DNA from: Pachyseris speciosa
Lineage: Eukaryota; Cnidaria; Anthozoa; Scleractinia; Pachyseridae
NCBI GenBank assembly: GCA_016490735.1
Contig: JAEMWC010000076.1
Coordinates: 577,001 to 641,000 of the forward strand
DNA length: 64,000 nucleotides
Direction: 5' to 3'
Part shown: positions 54,982 to 64,000 of the stretch, piece after piece
How positions within the stretch are numbered: the first letter of the stretch is position 1
Layout of the letters: each line of letters starts with the position of its first letter
Notes under the pieces: generated by a model
Database searches by the model: none
Told to the model about the DNA's origin: nothing
The model's input: only the letters and a program-made list of their open reading frames with translations
Translations under genes and position numbers: made by a program

Positions 54982-57276
54982 TTAGCTTGATTTTGATAAC
55001 TGCTTGTCAACCTTCTCCATATCAATAGTGGCGTCTCTTTCTTGTCGTTTTTTCTCGTCACTGCTCTTCTGACCTTCTGCAGCGTTGCTGCCATCTCGCC
55101 TATCTGTCACACTAGTAATGTCAGCCGCACTACGCCCTCCACGAGGTCCCGCTTTTTCCTCACTGGTACTTCCTAGGCTCCTTCCTCCACGAGGCCCTGC
55201 GTTGTTTGTCCTACCCTGGTTCCACATCGCACTTTCAGATAAGATTGACCTTCCACCACGAGGCCCTGACATGGTGTTTGTGCTTCTGCCTCCACGAGGC
55301 CCGTTTGTGATATCAGTGTTGGCAGCGCTGCGTCCCCCGCGAGGTCCAGAAAGATCCCTTCCGCCACGTGGCCCACTAAAAACGTACTCCACTTCTCTTC
55401 CCCCACGGGGCCCAGTCTCGTATTCCACATCTCTCCCACCCCGGGGTCCTGTTTCATAGTAAACAGCCCTCCCTCCCCGGGGACCATAGCCGTAATATCC
55501 CTCCCCGTCATACCCGAGAGCTCGACCTCCCCTTGGACCAAATGACTCTTCCTCCAGGGTTCTCCCCCCTCTGGGACCATACTCGTCAACATATGCGATC
55601 GCTCTACCCCCGCGGGGACCGTATATGTAATCAAGATCTCTTCCTCCCCGAGGACCGTTGTATAAACCATAATCTATAGAACGTCCACCTCGTGGACCGT
55701 ATGTTTCTAATGACCTGCCCCCTCTAGGACCAAACACAGATTCAAACAAAAGCGATCGACCGCCCCGTGGACCCTCTGAAAAAGATCTCCCACCTCTTGG
55801 GCCAAATTCAATCGATCTGCCACCCCGGGGACCGTATTCCGTAAAATATATGGATCTACCACCGCGTGGCCCATATTCTTCCAACGATCTACCACCTCGG
55901 GGTCCATATTCCATGGATCTACCCCCTCTAGGACCATAATCTATTGCTCTGCCGCCTCTTGGACCGTACTCTATATCTCTACCACCCCGTGGACCATAAT
56001 AAATTTCTCTTCCACCTCGAGGGCCAGAAACAACAGATCGTCCACCCCTGGGACCAAACTCTACTGCTCGGCCACCCCGAGGGCCAAAAAATAGAGATCG
56101 TCCTCCTCTGGGACCATAATCGACAGCTCTTCCACCCCGAGGACCATATTGAATTGCTCTCCCACCGCGAGGACCATATTCAATTGCTCGCCCTCCCCGG
56201 GGCCCTGAAGTTACATCGCGACCACCCCTGGGACCATTGTTATCTGAATATGAAACTGACCTTACCCTCTCCTCCCTGGGACCTTTTTCGTCTACATCTC
56301 TACCACCTCGTGGGCCACTGGCAGATTGAGTATCTCTTCCCCCGCGGGATCCAGCTGCGTCATTTTTATCTGTCTTGGTGTCGGAAACTGCTCGGCCTCC
56401 CCTCGGTCCTGCGTCGGCTTTAACTTCCCTCCCTCCTTGCGGTGGTGTTGATGAAGTGTCTTCTTTTTGGTCGGCTGTTGTGGCTCTCTTTTCTTTTGAT
56501 TCCTCCGCCGCTCTCCCACCTCTAGGTCCAGTTTCGTCTACGCTTCTCCCTCCACGGGGTCCATTGTTCTCCACAGCCCGCCCTCCTCGAGGTCCGTTGT
56601 TTACAGCAGACTCATCAGCCACAGACCTCCCTCCACGGGGTCCTTCAACGTTCTCTACTGACCTCCCACCTCTGGGTCCCGTGCCACTAGCGTCCTCGCT
56701 AACAGATCTTCCACCACGTGGTCCTGCTATGTTCTCCAAAGACCGCCCTCCTCGGGGACCATTGATGATCTCTACGGACCTTCCCCCTCGGGGTCCATAG
56801 TACACACTTCTACCCCCACGAGGACCCAGGAATCTCAATGAACGCTTGTAATCTTCGTTTCCTTCAAGTCCATAGCTTTCTCCTTGATTTTCATAGTATC
56901 CCTCGGGAGGTTCGAATGGGCCATACCATTCTTCGTAAGGGCGACTTTCCGGATAGTATAGTTCGTATCCCGGTCTGACAATGTCCCTGGGGTAAAATGG
57001 TCCGTAGTATAACAATCCACTGTCAATACTCTCGGCCTGCTTTCCTTGTGTTTCTAGATCTTTCGTGGATCTTGACTTTCTATCCTCTTCCGCAATACTG
57101 TAGGAATTCTTAACAGACCCAACATTGCTGTAGTAAACTTCATCTCGTTTCGAAACCGTCTTTTTTGCTTGACTGCTTTGAGAAGACTGTTCGTCCGCAT
57201 TCACTCCACGCAAGTGTAAATCCAACACGCTAAACATTAGAAAGAAAAACACAACCTTCAAAGCTCCGAGATACAT
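54982..57276 (-). CDS. PRGamide-type neuropeptide precursor with 42 GPRGGR copies
   Basis: This single-exon 764-residue preprohormone starts at ATG 57,276. An in-frame ATG at 57,387 adds 37 residues but would bury the signal peptide, MYLGALKVVFFFLMFSVLDL. After an acidic/Tyr-rich spacer (residues about 28-150), GPRGGR occurs 42 times by my count (56,826-55,132). Three decayed copies read PPQGGR, GSRGGR and GPREER. Cleavage at the final Arg and use of the last Gly as amide donor would give GPRG-amide. Upstream residues are mostly Y, N, S, T, A or F, with no dibasic sites. In the centre the spacing is a regular 10 residues. PRGamides are known cnidarian neuropeptides acting on GPCRs. Secreted and neuronal location is inferred. 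Confidence 0.88.
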   Translation of the reverse strand: MYLGALKVVFFFLMFSVLDLHLRGVNADEQSSQSSQAKKTVSKRDEVYYSNVGSVKNSYSIAEEDRKSRSTKDLETQGKQAESIDSGLLYYGPFYPRDIVRPGYELYYPESRPYEEWYGPFEPPEGYYENQGESYGLEGNEDYKRSLRFLGPRGGRSVYYGPRGGRSVEIINGPRGGRSLENIAGPRGGRSVSEDASGTGPRGGRSVENVEGPRGGRSVADESAVNNGPRGGRAVENNGPRGGRSVDETGPRGGRAAEESKEKRATTADQKEDTSSTPPQGGREVKADAGPRGGRAVSDTKTDKNDAAGSRGGRDTQSASGPRGGRDVDEKGPREERVRSVSYSDNNGPRGGRDVTSGPRGGRAIEYGPRGGRAIQYGPRGGRAVDYGPRGGRSLFFGPRGGRAVEFGPRGGRSVVSGPRGGREIYYGPRGGRDIEYGPRGGRAIDYGPRGGRSMEYGPRGGRSLEEYGPRGGRSIYFTEYGPRGGRSIEFGPRGGRSFSEGPRGGRSLLFESVFGPRGGRSLETYGPRGGRSIDYGLYNGPRGGRDLDYIYGPRGGRAIAYVDEYGPRGGRTLEEESFGPRGGRALGYDGEGYYGYGPRGGRAVYYETGPRGGRDVEYETGPRGGREVEYVFSGPRGGRDLSGPRGGRSAANTDITNGPRGGRSTNTMSGPRGGRSILSESAMWNQGRTNNAGPRGGRSLGSTSEEKAGPRGGRSAADITSVTDRRDGSNAAEGQKSSDEKKRQERDATIDMEKVDKQLSKSS
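55132..56826 (-). repeat. Tandem 30-bp-based repeat array encoding the peptides
   Basis: Forty-two units of 18 bp (GPRGGR) are separated by 12 to about 100 bp. The densest block encodes GPRGGR plus a four-residue spacer such as AIEY or SMEY. Codons of the repeat vary synonymously (CGA, CGT and CGG; GGT and GGC), so the peptide, more than the DNA, is being conserved. Confidence 0.85.
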
Positions 57277-57400
57277 TTTGCGTGAACAAGGGAAAGTTAA
57301 CTCCCTTTCTGTCCACTTCAATAGTGACAAAACCGAGTTCTTGACGCTTATTTTCGAGGAAACGAGTGCAAGAACTTTTAGAAACAAAGAATTCCAGCCT

Positions 57401-57410
57401 TCTTTATATC
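57401..57410 (-). promoter_or_regulatory. Possible TATA box of the neuropeptide gene
   Basis: GATATAAAGA on the minus strand lies about 125 bp upstream of the preferred ATG at 57,276. Transcription would then begin near 57,375, just inside the outer ATG at 57,387, which supports the inner start. No experimental support is available. Confidence 0.3.
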
Positions 57411-60400
57411 TTCTTTTTTTGCTTCTTCAATAATTGATGATTGCTTGAAAGAATTTCATTTCACGCACTGTGACATGTGCGTAAGAAATCGTTTTACGTT
57501 TGCGATAAAACCGCAAAGCATCGCTAGAGGACGATAAGATAGTTTTGTAAACGAATAAAATAAACTTTCCTTTGACTGAAACCCTCATAAAATATCATAA
57601 CTTGTTTTCATTTTGCGACAGGGTAAAACTTCAAGCAACTTTCCTCGAGAAACCTCTTTCGTGATAGAAAGCTATGACCATGATGCAAGTCTGTTTCGAC
57701 CAATACGGGGCAGATGGGAAAAAGAATATCGGTGGTTTAAAACCAGAATTCTCAGCTGAAAAAGGCTATCACCATCGATAAGAAAAAAACCCATTCGGCT
57801 TTTCTTTTAATTGGCGACGTTTTCTCTTTCTTATAGCAAACCCTGAAAAATAAACTGTAATTAGGTTAAAAGTAAAACGAAAAAGTAATGGTATTTTGGG
57901 GCGAGTCTTTTAGGTTTAAGAAATTCGGCCTTGTACTATAAACAAATAAATACTAACAAATTCTGCTCAATGCCAGTTATTGACAAATCTTCACACCCAC
58001 AGAGATACTGAGCAAGTCCATGTCTGGAGTATTTAAAAGCCTGACACTCTACACTTCCATTCAACTCTCAAAGAGAACCATTTTACATTTTGACATATTG
58101 TCCTTTATAAATTTTGCTTGGGATGCCTGGCAAAAAAGCTATAATTTATTCGCTATCTTGGTCTCCAGGTGCAGAGTAATGACATTGAGAGAAATATTTT
58201 TTTCATTAATGTTATTCTTGAATACAAATCCGAAAAATGAAGAAAAGCGCTCTCGTTGGATAATGACTTTCAATCACAGAGAAGGGAAAATCAGTTCGCA
58301 CAATTTTCCGGGCACTGCCAAACATCCGACTCCTTTCCAGCGAGGAAAAAAAAACCTTTTACATGGCTTATGTTTTTTTGCTTAAAGCGCTTTCTTCCTT
58401 ATTTCTCCTTATCTTTATTTGAGTTACAACGGACAATTCGTAGTCAAATTAAATCCCTTGTACATTTGTTTGCTGTCGTTTCTTTTTTTAACAAAATGCA
58501 CATGTTGACATAAATTTTGTAGTACCGGTTTTTGAGCCAACATTTACAAATCAGCCCTTAATCTGACAGTGAGATCTCTTGGTCTTTTCTATTAATCGCC
58601 GTTGCTTATACAATCCTCCTTTTTCACATATATCTCAGTTTAGACTCAGACTAAAGCGACTACATAATTCAACTTTTGTCTCGTGCCACTCAGCAGTGAA
58701 AGAATCTCCCCCAAACAATTCCTTTACTCGCTTCTCATCGAGCCGCATGAAACACGGTGAAAAGTAGACATAACAGCCCGTTCATGACAATTCACCTCTC
58801 AATATAAAGTTTACTTCTTGTTATTCGTACCGTTTGGGTGCTGCGTTACAAAGGCTTTTCCGAGTTTTTTGTACAAGAAACTTGGACAATTAGACGTAAA
58901 CATGAAGAGTGTTTGACTTGGTTGACGCAAAATTTTAAAATTATTCTTTCGTCTTACTAAAACTGGCTTCATTATTTTTCCTCGGACATATTTTGATAAC
59001 CCATACATACATACTTGTGTAATTGCGCATGCGTATATCTTGCGCATTTATTTTTATTTATTATTTTTTTTTGTTTTGAACACCAGTTTGACGCAAATTT
59101 TCCATCGCGTAGAAACTGCGTTAGCAGAAATCAAAACTTCGTCATATTGTACACACTTGGTCCTTTGCGGTTCAACTGCATCTGGGCCATATAAATAATA
59201 TCTGTACTGAGAAACCGCAAAAGGCAAACTTGGTCTGAAGAACGGCTTTTTTTTCCCAGATCGCTCGCGCATATGCTAAACATAGAAATAGTGGTTTTGC
59301 GATCTGTAAAACCACTGGAATCGTTTACGTCTATCAAACGTAAAGAAAATTATTTTTAAAGTTTTATTGCGGGTGCTAACGTTTTACGTTTTGCTGATTT
59401 TTATCGGCCAAATGACGTTGCAGCGGAGGGCACGTCCCAAAATCGTAGGGAAAACAAATGATGCTACCGTATCTTTTTCTGCCACTTTTCTTCTCTTTCG
59501 GACACCGATTCCCACTACCTCGACTCCCTGTTTGCCTTCTTGTCATAGAAACTTTAATGCACTCGATGGCAAAAAAAATCCGCGTTTGGTAAAATCTCAG
59601 TACAGATGCGTTTTGTCAGGGGATGCACGACCCTCGGTGTGGCACATGAGATGTGATGAATGAAAGTTGGTAAACAAACGGCATTTCTGTCATTAGACTG
59701 AACAAGTATTAATAGTTAGTCTAATTTCACTCTCAAAATTTTATAGATTTGGCCACGACTCTTATCATGTTTTAAGACAGCGAAGAGAAGTTCTTAAGTT
59801 CAATGATCATCTTACTTCATTTGTTCGGTCTTCTTTCAACAACCACGAAGTTTATTACCCATGTCGGATACTCCTTCCACAAATTTGTACATCAAACTCG
59901 AATTCTTTTCCCTTTATAATATGTATCCAAAAAGAAACTCTTACAAAATTTTCATTTAAGATTAAAATACTATTCAATGGTACCTCATTCTTGAGGACTA
60001 GGTGAAGAAAGAAATTACTTTTCCTCAGCTACACTGGCAGCTAAACCTTACTTCCAAAACAGAAAATGAATATGAATCAAAGATAAAATAAGCTTCGATA
60101 AAGAATCATGTTTGAGCACAAATAAGAACGAGGATTTTTACTACTTTTGATTTTATTTTTTACTTATTTTAACTGTATCTATACGCAGATGTAATTATTT
60201 GTGGACAAGCTTTATTTGTATTTTATACCTTTGTATATTTAATGCTGTAATTAGATAGGCAGGTGGCTGACTTTTACCAGCCTGCGTTAACAAATAAAGC
60301 TATGTATGCATGTATGTAATAACAATAAGAAAAGACGTAGAGCCTGCAACTACTGATCACCAGTAATCACAACTTAAGCCTTTCTTCTTTTCACCAAAAC

Positions 60401-61015
60401 AAAAACCTGAAAACAGTCAACACCAAATCCATTTTATTATAGGGATTTCTTATTTTTTGGGAATACTTAAGAATCAGATTGAAAGTACCTGGTAACTACA
60501 CCAATATCGCTGGTGAAACTTAACTTGGCAAAGGTTGAGAGCGGCCTTTTATGCTTTCGATCGTTAATTTATCGTTATTTCCGCGTCGGTTTTCAACAGA
60601 AATTAAAGCTTAGCACTTTTATGAAACATCGCGAAAATGTTATTGCCTAAATTTTACTGAGTATGATTTGATGACATTGTAACCTGAGCACGCCGCCGTA
60701 CTTGTTGGCACGCGCGGTGATGATCTGAGAACCTACCCGGCGTTTTTTGGTAGTTTTAAGATAACTTTACTTTGCTCAGCACTTACTGTACTGAATTTAT
60801 GACCGATGACAAAGAGCTGGGGTGGTTGACTGCTAGAGATGAAACCAACAGAAAACATACTAGAAAACAAAAATAAAAAAGCTAAAACGTTTTTTTATCC
60901 TAAAGTTATGGCTAGTTTGAATAGTTCACTACATGTACCATAAACTGCGTTTGCTTGTGGGCAAGAAGAATCAACCGATGGACTAGAATTGGCCAGTAAA
61001 AATAACTATGAGTGA
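57411..61015. other. Intergenic DNA; possible LINE 3' end at 60,160-60,320
   Basis: No gene recognised. Around 60,240-60,318, GGTGGCTGACTTTTACCAGC, AACAAATAAAGC and an ATG-rich TATGTATGCATG tail look like the 3' end of a plus-strand LINE. Other short frames lack homology. Confidence 0.35.
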
Positions 61016-61027
61016 TTACTTGCTAAC

Positions 61028-61310
61028 CTAGTCACCCTGGGTCAACATTGGCCAGTGTGGGCCATCCTTATCCAATATTGGCAAACACGGCTCACCTTGG
61101 GCCAATACTGGCCAGAGTTTCACCCTGGCCAATATTGAGTAACTTAGGACGTCATTAGCCAATATGGAGTAACCTCGGCGAAAATAGGTTTTGGCCAGTG
61201 TTGGACACAATGGCCCTGCATTTGCCAATAATGGTCATCGTGGGAACTGTGGGCCAATAGTGGTCCTTCATGTGCCAATAACGGCCAATATTGACCATGA
61301 TCCACCATTT
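61028..61310. repeat. Degenerate tandem repeat based on GGCCAATATTGGCC
   Basis: About ten irregular copies of TGGCCAATATTGGCC-like words (for example at 61,078, 61,110, 61,128, 61,190 and 61,284) are spaced 15-35 bp apart. The word is palindromic and contains CCAAT/ATTGG. No coding. Confidence 0.5.
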
Positions 61311-61974
61311 AGTAGCATCATATAGTTAGCCTCTCTCTACTATGATACTATGGATCGCCATTTGCCAACCATGAACAATGTCACATTGTAGCCTATCTTT
61401 TGTTTCTTTGTTTGAAACGTTACCGTTAACTATAACGTTAGCCTTCTTTCACTAAGTGTCAGTGCAGCTTGCCGTGTTTTGTTCATAATAAGTTCGATAG
61501 GGATGAGTTGAAGTGCTCTTACGCTGGAGTGGATGTTTGTAATGGCTCTAGTTTGTAACTTAAGTTTCAATATTCTTTTTTAGTCGTCGCTTGGTTTCAG
61601 CGATGTACTGTTAATGACAGTTCCTCTGCTTAATCATATATACATTACATTACTCGTTTTGCAGATTATGTGATCTGAGATGTGTGTCTTAATTTTGGAT
61701 ATTCTGCCGCACAGAAAGCACAAATGAGACAGCGCGGAGATGGAGTTTTTGCCTAGTGGCTGAGTAACTTTGAGCGTACCAGACGATCACGACGATTCGA
61801 GTTTCTTCTGACAAATTACCTACCGTGATTCCAGAGCCGCCGTTTCGTACCTTAAGCCCAAAGTCATCAGCCCTTCGCGCTCTTATAAACGAGAGACGAC
61901 CCGGCATCAGCTCTTTCAATAAAAAGGTTTACCGCAGTCCACCCAGTCAACAGCAAAACTATTTGAATTCCACT

Positions 61975-62342
61975 TAACGTAAAAACTCTATTAAGCCCCC
62001 CGTTCCCCCGCCCCCCCCCCCCCCCCCGCTTTAGGGCATGAGATTTTGTATTTAGTCCCCTCTACTCCCTCGTACGAAATCTACTTCACGCGGCCCAGTT
62101 GGTTTGTTTTCAAACAAACATACACTCAAACACATAATACTGTTTGCTGCTCTGTATTGAATACTAAAGTTTCACTGCAGTTGTTTGAGTTATGTACAAA
62201 AACTATTTTAAGACAAAAACGGCGTGTTTAAGATTTGAAATAAGGCCCCCCTCTCTATTAAGCCCCCCTCTCTATTAAGCCCCCGTTGATGAGGCCTGAA
62301 ATTAAATAAGCCCCCCGGGGGGTTAATAGAGCTTTTACGGTA
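61975..62342. mobile_element. MITE with ACGTAAAAACTCTATTAAG ends
   Basis: The left end GTAAAAACTCTATTAAGCCC and the right end GGGTTAATAGAGCTTTTACGG are inverted repeats. The interior has repeated CTCTATTAAGCCCCC and a C run (62,010-62,027). Length is about 365 bp, with no coding capacity. Confidence 0.55.
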
Positions 62343-62890
62343 TCAGTACAAGGTTTGGTATCCGAGAAAATTTTGATATCCTATAAAACAAGCATTAAAT
62401 TTTAAGCCGTATAAAGTAAAGTACCTGACATTCCTTTTCGTAATGGGAGCTCCCTAAACCGTCCTGGCAAACCGATTTTCAAAAAAGCCTGCTAAGGGTT
62501 TACATTGAGAAAAGTATGTTGGGTTTTTATTTTCCACCAAAAGAGGGCACAACTCGTAGTTGAATGTGACATCCACAACACAACTTTCCACTCTGAGACT
62601 TGCAAATAAATAATTTACTTCCATCTCTTTTAGAAACTTGAGAGGGAAAAATAAAATACAAATGTAAATGTATCTAACTGAAAATTATTGTTCTTACTAG
62701 ATATTTTTTTATGTTAACTGATCATATACAGACCATAAGTTATTTCTGATCACTGTATTTACAATGCAGAGTATGCAGATGAAAATTTACCTGGAGAGTA
62801 GTAATAACTTTTAAAATTCTGTTCTTTGGTGATTATCATTAACTATATCATTAAACGGACCATTATTTCCTAAGTAGTGAGTGTGCTTCT
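62343..62890. other. 3' flank of the PREB-like gene
   Basis: A/T-rich DNA downstream of the stop at 62,891. No further gene seen. It probably contains the 3' UTR. Confidence 0.35.
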
Positions 62891-62982
62891 CTATAAATCA
62901 AAGCCAGCATAGGCCAAGGCCATAACGGTCAGGTACAACAAGACTAAAAATCCTACTAGAATCCACCACAAGCTGTATTCAT
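62891..62982 (-). CDS. PREB: PREB/SEC12-like, last exon (membrane anchor)
   Basis: After acceptor TTTTGTAG this exon reads NEYSLWWILVGFLVLLYLT, then VMALAYAGFDL and TAG (62,893-62,891). It is a single hydrophobic anchor at the extreme C-terminus, as in PREB (mammalian SEC12). PREB is an ER membrane protein whose WD40 domain acts as exchange factor for SAR1 to start COPII vesicles. The first codon is split with the previous exon (A|AT), consistent in phase. Confidence 0.7.
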
Positions 62983-63236
62983 CTACAAAACAATGAACAA
63001 TGCACATGATCAGTATTAGTGGTACCATAAGATGGCTTTAGTCAATCTAAATCTAGACGTTGTTTGACTAAAATGCAAAGTTCAATGCAGATTGCATTCA
63101 ATTTGTCATAGCTAGCTTCCAAGACAAGTCACCATGAACCATGGTAAAATCTGCAGGCTGTTCTCACTGGGTTACTTACTGGAATACAGCACATATACGC
63201 TAAAAGTCTATCACACTTGTACATAATCATACATAC

Positions 63237-63393
63237 TTCTTCGTCTGAGAGTTGTCACTTTGCAAGCATTGTCAGCTGATATACTGAGAAGAGCAAACTC
63301 ATTGTGAAGTTGGTCATTCACCAATGGAGAATCAGGAAGAAATTCTAATCCAGTAACGAAGATATTGTGAACACCCTTAAGAGTTGTCAGTGG
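63237..63393 (-). CDS. PREB: PREB/SEC12-like, penultimate exon (last WD40 blade)
   Basis: This exon is bounded by TTCAG and GTATGT. It reads PLTTLKGVHNIFVTGLEFLP, then NEFALLSISADNACKVTTLR. The order (H..IFVTGLEFLP, then LLSISAD..C) matches the C-terminal blade of PREB, where animal proteins have a similar HGIVVTDVAFLP stretch. The 157 bp end one base into a codon completed by the next exon. Confidence 0.75.
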
Positions 63394-63591
63394 CTGAAGT
63401 GAAAATAAAACATCACATCAGTTCAGTGCAAGCTTCATTCCCCCAGATGATCTCTACTTGCTTGTGTAAGCAGCTCTACTACTGTACAGAACATCCACGC
63501 ACTAGCATTCTGCATATGTAAGTTTTAAAGTGATAACTGGCCAGTCCATAGATTAATTTAGATCAAGTAAATGACATGGTGTGTGACTTAC

Positions 63592-63664
63592 TGCAAGATT
63601 CCAAGCAATGAACACAGAAATGTCACCTTCAGCTGTCCCAACACCAATAAATGTTCCATTGCCA
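63592..63664 (-). CDS. PREB: PREB/SEC12-like, upstream exon (WD40 strand)
   Basis: This 73-bp exon, between TTTTACAG and GTAAGT, reads GNGTFIGVGTAEGDISVFIA followed by WNLA. It corresponds to the PREB GTFLGLGT...VAIY segment, and its phase agrees with the next exon. Earlier exons lie beyond 63,670, probably outside the window. The next 200 bp (63,670-63,870) have no exon I could place. Confidence 0.72.
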
Positions 63665-63871
63665 CTGTAAAACAGTATTATAGTGTAAAAAATTGAAAGG
63701 AAAATCATCTATGATAATTTTAAAGACGTTAACTGCTCTTTTATTCTTGTCACCCTTATGCCTGATAAAACACTTGATGTTTGAGTTGCTACTACAAGTC
63801 ATCTCCAGTAACCACATCTTCCCAAACCTCCAAAACTGAAGACTCAGTTGACAAGTCCCCAACAGTCACAG

Positions 63872-64000
63872 CAGGGTTGGTGTAGTGGTGAGAGTACTCG
63901 CCTTCCACCAATGTGTCCCTGGTTCAATTCCCGGACTTGGTGTCATATGTGGACTGATTTTGTTGGTTCTCTACTCTGCTCCGAGAGGTTTTCCTCCAGG
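63872..64000 (+). mobile_element. tRNA-derived SINE, cut by window edge
   Basis: Head GGTTGGTGTAGTGGTGAGAG with A-box, B-box GGTTCAATTCC at 63,921-63,931, and body CTCTGCTCCGAGAGGTTTTC match the copy at 9,292. It lies antisense in an intron of the PREB-like gene. Confidence 0.75.

Noticed and set aside
55085..55459. Plus-strand Pro/Arg-rich frames with repeated LPPRGP across the neuropeptide gene (also 55,944-56,423 and 56,375-56,800)
   Set aside because: They are the antisense reading of the GPRGGR repeat. Codons for GPRGG read as PPRGP on the other strand, so long open frames arise automatically.

Overview
The window looks like nuclear DNA from an anthozoan cnidarian, most likely a hexacorallian (stony coral or sea anemone). 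The evidence is intron-containing genes with GT/AG borders, a very large PRGamide-type neuropeptide precursor, a tRNA-derived SINE, Penelope-like elements and hammerhead ribozymes, and dense nested transposon debris. There is no bacterial-style gene organisation. The species cannot be fixed from the sequence alone.

Left and centre (1-49.8 kb): three head-to-tail copies of one three-exon gene on the minus strand, encoding a PQ-loop (SLC66-like) membrane transporter. Every exon border is phase 0. Copy 1 has exons at 48.4-48.9, 45.4 and 42.1-42.6 kb. Copy 2 has exons at 38.6-39.1, 24.5 and 21.1-21.5 kb. Copy 3 has exons at 16.6-17.1 and 0.16-0.33 kb, and its last exon lies beyond the left edge. 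Flanking and intronic DNA was duplicated with the genes, so the copies serve as each other's empty sites for dating and delimiting insertions. The introns of copies 2 and 3 have been inflated to about 14 and 16 kb by mobile elements. A pair of short plus-strand coiled-coil exons sits between units (20.1 and 41.3 kb).

Mobile elements: a BEL/Pao element (2,303-6,849) sits inside the LTR of a Ty3/gypsy element, with a 5-bp target duplication. That gypsy element is fused head-to-head with an inverted pol fragment. There are several LINE fragments (Tx1-like at 27.8-30.7 and 46 kb; CR1/L2/Jockey-like at 15.4, 43.3 and 49.8-52.1 kb). A near-perfect 801-bp palindrome of a Penelope-like GIY-YIG segment lies at 22.5-24.25 kb. 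Eight copies or fragments of one tRNA-derived SINE are present, along with foldback elements and many MITEs. Two places carry convincing hammerhead ribozymes (26.63 kb and 46.7-46.9 kb).

Right part (52-64 kb): ordinary intergenic DNA surrounds one single-exon neuropeptide gene on the minus strand (54,982-57,276), whose precursor carries 42 copies of GPRGGR. At the right edge are the last three exons of a PREB/SEC12-like gene on the minus strand, with a SINE in its upstream intron. PREB/SEC12 recruits SAR1 at ER exit sites.
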